Positions 58,481 through 64,000 of a stretch of 64,000 nucleotides of DNA are shown here, in pieces (position 1 is the first letter of the stretch; each line of letters begins with the position of its first letter). The DNA comes from Acidimicrobiales bacterium mtb01 (GTDB taxonomy: Bacteria > Actinomycetota > Acidimicrobiia > Acidimicrobiales > Ilumatobacteraceae): assembly GCA_004379135.1 (NCBI GenBank), contig NBNI01000007.1, positions 421,501 to 485,500 of the forward strand, written 5' to 3'. The translations under genes and the position numbers were made by a program. The notes beneath the pieces are model-generated. The model made no database searches, had not been told where the DNA came from, and saw only the letters and a program-made list of their open reading frames with translations.

Positions 58481-59617
58481 TCACGGCCAGTCGACGTCGT
58501 CGAGCGTCCGCCCGGCCGGGACCTCGACGGCCTGACCCTTTCGGATCAGTTGCACCCAGGTGCGCCCGGGGGTCAACGCGATCGCCGAACCATCCTCGGC
58601 GGTCAGTGTCCACCGGGAGTTCTTGTCGGCGCGCGACCATGTGCCGACCACCCACGATCCACCGGTGAAGACCCAGGCCACCCCGTCACCGGTCGTCTGC
58701 GCCTCCGGGCTGCGCGAATCGGCCACGCTGGTCTTGTATTCGCAGACGAGGACGACAACGTTGTTGGTGGTCACCCGCGTGCCGTCGGCCTCGACGTGCG
58801 GGTCGCTCTTGTGGCTTCGCAGGTACAAGCCCGAACGTTCGTCCCACTCCCAGGACGAGCGCATGTTGCCGTCCATGTTCACCTTCACGCCGACGACCGG
58901 AGTCCCAGGGACCGGATCGGCCGGACCGCGATAGGAGAATTGCGGCCCAGGTCGACCACCGCGGCCTTCCTCGACCGCCCAGATGGCCGACGTCTTGGTG
59001 AAGAGGTTGTGCGGGGCGCGCTTGTCGGATGATCGGTAATAGCCGCCGTTCGGTCCGGCCTCGCGCACGCTCATGTTGACGAGGTCGCTCTTGTTGATGA
59101 GGCTCGTGACGGTGTCATTGCCTCCGCTCCAAACGAGCAGTGGACGGTCGAGACTCGTCCCGAGGCTGATGTCCTGGGTGCGACCCGAGCGAATGGGGCC
59201 GACCGGGTCGGATCCCTGGGAATGGAAGACGGCGGCGAACCGAGTCCAGGACTCGACGTTCTCCTCGTACACGATGTCGGCGGCGACGAGACCGGACTGC
59301 GGCCAGGCACCGGGCGCGTTGTCGATCTTGGCGATGAGTGCTGGCCGATCGACCCACGCAGCATCGGTGATGGGAAGACCGGTGAGCGGAAAGGTCGGGA
59401 GTTCGACCGGTGCCGTCGTGGACGTTCCAGGCGCGGAATCCGGAGGAGCGCTCGTCGTGGCGAGGCTGGTCGACACTGCGGACGACGGCGGGACGGTTTC
59501 GGCCGCGACCGTGACGCTCGCTCCCTCTCCCCCGCCGCACGCGGCGAGAACGAGGACCGTAGCGATGAGCAGGACTGCGACTCGATTCGTGGCGATCGAT
59601 GACGAGCGGGTGTTCAT
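58481..59617 (-). CDS. DUF3048-type (YerB-like) lipoprotein
   Basis: 378 aa. Lipoprotein signal VAVLLIATVLVLAACGG, with lipidation at C27, then a Ser/Thr/Pro spacer (VPPSSAVSTSLATTSAP). The rest is DUF3048: FPLTGLPITDAAWVDRPALIAKIDNAPGAWPQSGLVAADIVYEENVESWTRFAAVFHSQGSDPVGPIRSGR, and DGVAWVFTGGSWVVGTWSR near the C-terminus. Surface-bound, function unknown. ATG 59617 overlaps the htpX stop by one base. The frame continues upstream but the signal peptide fixes the start. Confidence 0.85.
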   Translation of the reverse strand: MNTRSSSIATNRVAVLLIATVLVLAACGGGEGASVTVAAETVPPSSAVSTSLATTSAPPDSAPGTSTTAPVELPTFPLTGLPITDAAWVDRPALIAKIDNAPGAWPQSGLVAADIVYEENVESWTRFAAVFHSQGSDPVGPIRSGRTQDISLGTSLDRPLLVWSGGNDTVTSLINKSDLVNMSVREAGPNGGYYRSSDKRAPHNLFTKTSAIWAVEEGRGGRPGPQFSYRGPADPVPGTPVVGVKVNMDGNMRSSWEWDERSGLYLRSHKSDPHVEADGTRVTTNNVVVLVCEYKTSVADSRSPEAQTTGDGVAWVFTGGSWVVGTWSRADKNSRWTLTAEDGSAIALTPGRTWVQLIRKGQAVEVPAGRTLDDVDWP

Positions 59618-60522
59618 CAGAGTTCCTTCAACAGCGCGATGCGGTCGTCGAGCGGCGGATGGGTGTCGAACATGCGATGGAACCAGCCCAGCCGACCTTC
59701 GTCGCGAACACCGGACAGAGGCTGCTCGATCCACATGTGGGCCGTCGCCATGGACGCCGAGTGCGTGGCGGTGGTGTCGGCCTTCAACTTCTCCAGCGCC
59801 GAGATGAGACCGGGTGGGTAGCGGGTCATCTGACACGCGGAGATGTCGGCGAGCGTCTCGCGACGGCGGCTCACCGCGGCCTGCATCGCACGGGCGATCA
59901 GGGGCGACAGCAGAAGCAGGACGAACCCGATCAGCGCCAGCGGATTCCCGGAGTCGTTGCGGTCGCCGGACCGGCGGGCCCGTCCACCGTTCCACCACAT
60001 CATGCGGATGGCCAGGTCGGTCATGATGGCGATCGTTCCGACGAGAGTCACCGCGATCGTGCTGACCAGGATGTCGTAGTTGCGGATGTGCGAGAGCTCG
60101 TGGGCGATGACGCCTTCCAATTCGACACGGTTCATCTGATCGAGGAGTCCGGTGGTCACGGCGATCGCGGCGTGACGCGGATTGCGACCCGTGGCGAAGG
60201 CGTTGGGAGCGACGTCCTCGATCACGTAGACGCGCGGCTTGGGAAGACCGCTCGCGATGCACAGGCCCTCGACCAGGTTGTGCAGACGCTGGTAGGTCTC
60301 GGGATCGGCTGGTTTGGCGCGGCTCACCGCCAAGGCGATCGAGTCGGATTTCCAGTACGAGCCCCACGCGATGGCCAGGGCGATGATCGCCGAGATCAGG
60401 AGCGAGAAAGGTCCGCCTCCCGAGAGATAGCCGACGACGGCGCCGACGGCCACGACGAAGAGGACGAAGCCGGCCACGAGAAGGACCGACCGGCGCTTGT
60501 TGGAACGAATGGCGTCGAACAT
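59617..60522 (-). CDS. htpX: HtpX-like membrane zinc metalloprotease
   Basis: 301 aa M48B peptidase for quality control of membrane proteins. Two N-terminal TM segments (VLLVAGFVLFVVAVGAVVGYL, LLISAIIALAIAWGSYW), zinc motif HELSH at 141-145, two further TM segments and ETLADISACQMTRYP with the third ligand. C-terminal THPPLDDRIALLKEL is typical. ATG 60522 comes four bases after the lemA stop; lemA-htpX is a common pair. Confidence 0.94.
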   Translation of the reverse strand: MFDAIRSNKRRSVLLVAGFVLFVVAVGAVVGYLSGGGPFSLLISAIIALAIAWGSYWKSDSIALAVSRAKPADPETYQRLHNLVEGLCIASGLPKPRVYVIEDVAPNAFATGRNPRHAAIAVTTGLLDQMNRVELEGVIAHELSHIRNYDILVSTIAVTLVGTIAIMTDLAIRMMWWNGGRARRSGDRNDSGNPLALIGFVLLLLSPLIARAMQAAVSRRRETLADISACQMTRYPPGLISALEKLKADTTATHSASMATAHMWIEQPLSGVRDEGRLGWFHRMFDTHPPLDDRIALLKEL

Positions 60523-60526
60523 CGGA

Positions 60527-61078
60527 TCAGAACGAGACCGACGGCGGATTCTGCGCGGCGTCCTCGGCCTCGAAGAACTCGCGACGCGGGAAGGTGCCGA
60601 TCTTGGCGACGATCACGGTCGGGAAGGTGTCGAGTTTGTTGTGGTACGACAGCACCGAATCGTTGTAGAACTGCCGGGCGTAGGCGACCCGACTCTCGGT
60701 GGCCGTGAGTTCTTCCTGGAGATTCAAGAAGTTCTGGTTGGCCTTCAGATCGGGATACGACTCGGACAGCGCGAACAACTGTCGCAGCGATCCGGTGACG
60801 AGGTTGTCGGCCGCCGCCTGCGAATGCGGATCGGACGGAGCGGCCAGGGCCGAGTTGCGGGCGTTCACCACCGCTTCGAGGGTCTGGCGTTCGTGGGCCG
60901 CGTAGCCCTTCACGGTCTCGACGAGGTTCGGGATCAGGTCGAGGCGACGCTTGAGTTGGACGTCGATCTGCGACCAGGCGTTGTCGACGGTGTTGCGCGC
61001 CCGGATGAGACCGTTGTACGTGACGACCACGTACACGACCAGCAGTGCAGCGACGATGAGAACGATGATCCAGGTCAC
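60527..61078 (-). CDS. lemA: LemA family protein
   Basis: 183 aa with one N-terminal TM (WIIVLIVAALLVVYVVVTYNGLIRARNTVDNAWSQIDVQLKRR) and a helical cytoplasmic bundle, including DLIPNLVETVKGYAAHERQTLEAVVNARN and ATESRVAYARQFYNDSVLSYHNKLDTFP. Role unknown beyond its link to HtpX. GTG 61078 overlaps the pimA stop by four bases and TAAACT lies six bases upstream inside pimA, so coupling and an internal promoter both seem possible. Confidence 0.92.
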   Translation of the reverse strand: MTWIIVLIVAALLVVYVVVTYNGLIRARNTVDNAWSQIDVQLKRRLDLIPNLVETVKGYAAHERQTLEAVVNARNSALAAPSDPHSQAAADNLVTGSLRQLFALSESYPDLKANQNFLNLQEELTATESRVAYARQFYNDSVLSYHNKLDTFPTVIVAKIGTFPRREFFEAEDAAQNPPSVSF

Positions 61079-62277
61079 CGGGGCAGTTTACGGCGCAGCC
61101 ACGCGCTCAGGAGTGCGCCCAGATGCCGAACCATGCCGATTATTCGGCGCAACTGGAGGAAAGTACTCGGATCGTCGGCGGGCCCTTGAGATGCAATGAC
61201 CGAGCGGTACCGCTCGACGTAGGCCCGGGCCAGGCTTTCCATCGAGAATTGCCGGGCCCTCTCGAGACCCTTCTCCTTCAACCGGTCGGCCAGGTGGTCG
61301 TCGCGAAGGATCCGGATGATCGCTTCCGAAAATCCGACTTCGTCGGCCGGTTCGACGAGGAGCGCATCCTGATCGTGAGTCGCGACGTTCTTGTATCCGT
61401 CGATCGAACTGGCGACGACCGTCGCCCCCGCCGCCATTCCCTCCAGGAGGACCACGCCGAAACTCTCGCCTCCGAGCGATGGCGCGCAGAAGATGCGAGC
61501 GCGACTCAGACGCTCGAACTTTTCGGCATCGGTGATACGACCGAGCCACACGAGGCGGGGGTCGTCGCGATACTCGCGCTGCAGGCGGGCGGTTTCGGGT
61601 CCGTCCGACGCGATCCAGACCTGAAGATCCGCATCGTCGATGAGGCGAACCGCGCGCAGAAGGACTTCCAACCCCTTGCGCGGTTCGTGCCGGCCGAGGA
61701 ACAGGATCGCGCGCTCCCGGACACCGGTCGTGGTTCCGTCGAAGCGTTCGAGTTCGACTCCGTTGGGGAGGATCTCGTAGTCCTCGCCGAGGTAGCGCTG
61801 CGCGAGGTCGCGAGCATCGACCGAAACAGCGACACGATGGTCGATCGACTCGGCCAGCGAACGAACGACTTTGTTGAGGTACTTGTAGCTCGCGCTGTCG
61901 CCGGCGGCGTGGAACGTGGCCACGATCGGAGCCATGTGCATCATGAGGGCGGTCAGCGTGGGGCCCGGCGACAAGGGCTCGTGGAGATGGATGACGTCGA
62001 ACTCCTCGTCGCGCAGGACTCGAATGGTCCTCAGCGCCGCCGCCGGATCGGGTGCGATCGGAGCGATGGATCCGTTGGCCGCCGTCGGAAGCGAATCACC
62101 GAGCGGAGTCACGAAGGTGTCGGGAGGTGCACCGTCGCACGGACCGAGAACTCGTACCTCGTGACCGATCCGGCGCAGGGCTCGGGCCAATCCGAGAACC
62201 TGACCCTGCACGCCACCGGGCAGAGTGAGCGAGTACGGGCAGATGATGCCGATGCGAAGGTGATCGTTCGGCGGCAT
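61075..62277 (-). CDS. pimA: Phosphatidylinositol mannosyltransferase-like PimA (GT4)
   Basis: 400 aa GT-B glycosyltransferase family 4. IGIICPYSLTLPGGVQGQVLGLARALRRIGHEVRVLGP follows the mycobacterial PimA N-terminus closely; VIHLHEPLSPGPTL, PNGVELERFD, GRHEPRKGLEVLL and FCAPSLGGESFGVVLLEGMAAGATVVAS (with the EX7E pair) complete the active site. Adds the first mannose to phosphatidylinositol from GDP-mannose. ATG 62277 with TAGGTT seven bases upstream. The acyltransferase of the same pathway lies just beyond the LLM gene; a phosphatidylinositol synthase is not in the window, unless the gene at 26726 is one. Confidence 0.88.
   Translation of the reverse strand: MPPNDHLRIGIICPYSLTLPGGVQGQVLGLARALRRIGHEVRVLGPCDGAPPDTFVTPLGDSLPTAANGSIAPIAPDPAAALRTIRVLRDEEFDVIHLHEPLSPGPTLTALMMHMAPIVATFHAAGDSASYKYLNKVVRSLAESIDHRVAVSVDARDLAQRYLGEDYEILPNGVELERFDGTTTGVRERAILFLGRHEPRKGLEVLLRAVRLIDDADLQVWIASDGPETARLQREYRDDPRLVWLGRITDAEKFERLSRARIFCAPSLGGESFGVVLLEGMAAGATVVASSIDGYKNVATHDQDALLVEPADEVGFSEAIIRILRDDHLADRLKEKGLERARQFSMESLARAYVERYRSVIASQGPADDPSTFLQLRRIIGMVRHLGALLSAWLRRKLPR
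61085..61090 (-). promoter_or_regulatory. -10 box TAAACT, start of lemA-htpX
   Basis: Six bases before GTG 61078, inside the end of pimA. Confidence 0.5.
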
Positions 62278-62284
62278 CCCCGCC

Positions 62285-62290
62285 AACCTA
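62285..62290 (-). promoter_or_regulatory. -10 box TAGGTT, leaderless start of pimA
   Basis: Seven bases before ATG 62277. Confidence 0.55.
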
Positions 62291-62320
62291 CCGAGGCCGC
62301 GCCTGTCGAACGGGTGGCAG

Positions 62321-62326
62321 TACGGT
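62321..62326 (+). promoter_or_regulatory. -10 box TACGGT, leaderless start of the LLM gene
   Basis: Six bases before GTG 62333; divergent from pimA. Confidence 0.6.
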
Positions 62327-62332
62327 GACCAC

Positions 62333-63220
62333 GTGACTCTTCCCGCCCTTTCTCTCGTGGCCACGCCGACCAAACGGCGTTCGGTGATCGAACTGGCCCA
62401 GCGCGCCGAGGAACTCGGCTTCCCCGCCATCGCGTGTCCTTCCCTCGGAAGCGCGCTCGGTCTGTGCGCGAGCCTCGCGCACGAAACGTCGACGATCCGC
62501 TTCTATACGGCGATTCATGGCATCTACGGAACGACCGCGGGCGACATGGGCACGCTCGCCAGCCACATCCACGAGATCGGGGGTGGCCGGTTCGCCCTCG
62601 GTCTCGGAGTGAGCCACGAACCCATGGTGAAGCGGCTCGGAGTGCAGGCTGGTCGACCCTTGAGCGACATCCGCAACTACGTCGCCGCCCTCCGCGCGAA
62701 CGAGAAGTACTCGGGAGAACTGCCGCCGATTCTCCTCGCTGCCTTGCGCGACAAGATGCTCGATCTCGCGCAGGAGGTCGCCGAAGGCGCTTTGTGGGCC
62801 AACGCCAGCCACTCGGCAACGGTCGAACAGGTGAAGCGCGTCGCGCGTGATCGGTCGTCGTTCCGATTGTCGGTGATGATCCCGACCGTCATCAGCGATG
62901 ACGTGGCAGCGGCCAAAGCCGTCAATCGCAAGACGATGATCAATTACGTGCGACTTCCCAACTATCGGAATTATTGGCGCTCAGCCGGATACGTAGACGA
63001 GATGGACGCCGTCGAACGGACGATCGGCGACGGCGGCGACCTCACGTCGGCGATGTCGGATCGCTGGCTGACCGACTGCACCCTGGCCGGACCTTCGACT
63101 GTGATTCGCGAGGGGTTCGAGCGGTGGCGCGACCTCGGCATCGAGCCGATCGCGGTGATGTCGAGCACATCGGGCGGTCAGGTGAAGGCCGTGGCCGAAC
63201 TCTTCGACGTCTATTCCTGA
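62333..63220 (+). CDS. LLM-class flavin/F420-dependent oxidoreductase
   Basis: 295 aa TIM barrel of the luciferase-like class. ELAQRAEELGFPAIACPSLG, IRFYTAIHGIYGTTAGDMGTLASHIHEIGGGRFALGLGVSHEPM, and LAQEVAEGALWANAS are typical of F420-dependent members (Mer/LLM). Substrate not predictable. GTG 62333 has TACGGT six bases upstream. It lies on the plus strand between pimA and the patA-like gene and its end overlaps the latter by ten bases, a break in an otherwise conserved pair. Confidence 0.85.
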   Translation: MTLPALSLVATPTKRRSVIELAQRAEELGFPAIACPSLGSALGLCASLAHETSTIRFYTAIHGIYGTTAGDMGTLASHIHEIGGGRFALGLGVSHEPMVKRLGVQAGRPLSDIRNYVAALRANEKYSGELPPILLAALRDKMLDLAQEVAEGALWANASHSATVEQVKRVARDRSSFRLSVMIPTVISDDVAAAKAVNRKTMINYVRLPNYRNYWRSAGYVDEMDAVERTIGDGGDLTSAMSDRWLTDCTLAGPSTVIREGFERWRDLGIEPIAVMSSTSGGQVKAVAELFDVYS

Positions 63221-64000
63221 TCGAGACGGTGCGGGTAGCCCGGATCGGACGGCCAATTCGGCTGGAGAAGGTGCCATTGCTCCGGCGCACGGCGGATGAG
63301 GAACTCGAGTTCGTGCGCGAGCAACTGGGTGAGACGCTGCACGTCGTCACGCAACTTCCCTCGTCGATCGTTCGGTAGTGCCGGACGCACGACCGCTTCG
63401 TGGCCCCGACCACGGAAATAGACGGCCGCTGGAATCAGCGGCGCACCGGTTCGCAGCGAGAGCGTGGCCGGTCCGGCCGGAAGCAGGGTGCGTTCGCCGA
63501 AGAAGTCGACCTCGGTGGAGGCCCCCGAGATGAAACGATCGGACAAGAGGCAGACTAGTTCGTTGTTGGCCAGCGCGCGGAGCACTGCTCCCCCGGCATC
63601 AGGACCGAGCGGAACCACCGTCATTCCGAAACCTCGCCGCAAGGACGCGAACCACTCGAAGAGTTCGGGAGGCTGGAGCGGCTCGACGACGACCGTCATC
63701 GGCAGGCCGCGATCGGTGAACCAGCGGCCCGCCCATTCCCAGCCGCCGAGATGCGGGAGAGCCACGATGGCGCCCTTGCCGGCCTCCAGAACGGGTGCGA
63801 GGTGCTCGTCGTAGCCGGGCAGGATGATTCCGTCGCGCACCTCCTTCGCCGTGAGCGTGGGCAACTTGAAACTCTCCACGTAGTACCGCGCGTAGTTGTC
63901 GAACACCTCGCGCACGAGACGGCGGCGAACCGCCGACGATGCCGAGGGCAGGACTCGGCGCATGTGTCGATCGACCATCTGCCGCTTGTCGGCCAGACCG
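63211..64000 (-). CDS. Phosphatidylinositol mannoside acyltransferase-like (PatA/LpxL family), 5' end cut by window
   Basis: 262 residues visible; the open frame runs past the right edge (…GLADKRQ before an internal Met), so the true start is outside. HLGGWEWAGRW is the HxxxxE/D-type acyltransferase motif (LpxL/PatA form), LLSDRFISG and AALSLRTGAPLIPAAVYFRG-like stretches follow, and WHLLQPNWPSD closes the fold. With PimA nearby, palmitoylation of a mannosyl-phosphatidylinositol is the likely role. The stop lies in a ten-base overlap with the convergent LLM gene. Confidence 0.8.
   Translation of the reverse strand, partial: GLADKRQMVDRHMRRVLPSASSAVRRRLVREVFDNYARYYVESFKLPTLTAKEVRDGIILPGYDEHLAPVLEAGKGAIVALPHLGGWEWAGRWFTDRGLPMTVVVEPLQPPELFEWFASLRRGFGMTVVPLGPDAGGAVLRALANNELVCLLSDRFISGASTEVDFFGERTLLPAGPATLSLRTGAPLIPAAVYFRGRGHEAVVRPALPNDRRGKLRDDVQRLTQLLAHELEFLIRRAPEQWHLLQPNWPSDPGYPHRLDQE

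Overview
The window is a dense, high-GC chromosomal segment of an actinobacterium, most likely of the class Acidimicrobiia. This rests on marker genes: a WhiB Fe-S regulator, a DUF4193-type acidic zinc protein, a mycothiol-type DinB/MDMPI protein, a PimA/PatA mannolipid pair, a GarA-type FHA protein with FtsR-like and Rv1830-like MerR regulators, and DUF948/DUF6167-like proteins beside RarA. Several blocks keep the Mycobacterium gene order (tatC-helY; gcvH-garA-ftsR-Rv1829-Rv1830; patA-pimA, pdxS-pdxT-yebC, ruvCAB, secDF-apt-relA-hisS). I see no rRNA, tRNA, IS element, prophage or CRISPR array, and no gap over 300 bases.

Layout. 0-7.9 kb (+): tatC, helY, an orphan lipid-kinase C-terminal domain, an M20 amidohydrolase, a fused tandem ThyX-like protein, a DUF4193-type protein and a GNAT enzyme. 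7.9-19.3 kb (both strands): enoyl-CoA hydratase, an Arg/Asp-rich unknown protein, gamma-carbonic anhydrase-like protein and PrmA, ribokinase and an APH-like kinase, WhiB, threonine aldolase, a small zinc protein, FKBP, a PLP lyase, an LLM oxidoreductase and an SCO6745-like protein. 19.3-27.3 kb: glycine metabolism and its regulators, with a tandem glycine riboswitch in front of gcvP (+) and gcvT, two MerR proteins, a BFN nuclease, a GarA-like protein, gcvH and a CDP-alcohol phosphatidyltransferase on the minus strand. 27.4-35.2 kb: SDR and HIT; SRAP and a thioesterase; then desaturase, nagA, a DUF6941-like protein, transketolase and transaldolase. 35.2-39.6 kb: glcD-glcE-glcF, interrupted by a gene on the other strand. 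39.6-55.6 kb (minus): a very long co-oriented run, ruvC-ruvA-ruvB-queA-tgt-yajC-secD-secF-apt-relA-hisS-aspS-nudix-rarA-DUF948-DUF6167-glcD-glcE, mostly joined by 1-11 base overlaps. 55.7-64 kb (mostly minus): peroxiredoxin, pdxS-pdxT-yebC, a DUF3048 lipoprotein, lemA-htpX, pimA, an LLM oxidoreductase (+) and a patA-like gene cut by the window edge.

Two general features stand out. First, 24 genes have a TANNNT -10 hexamer ending only 6-8 bases before the start codon and no Shine-Dalgarno sequence, which suggests leaderless transcription as a common expression mode. In three cases the hexamer is built from the stop codon of the preceding gene. Second, two convergent gene junctions carry three-copy short tandem repeats that include a stop codon.

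Most of the window is housekeeping. The strongest candidate for something under-described is the fused ThyX-like protein at 5281-6882. Its two halves keep complementary parts of the ThyX signature: the N-terminal half keeps the Ser/Glu/Ser/Arg-Tyr part and the C-terminal half keeps RHR.
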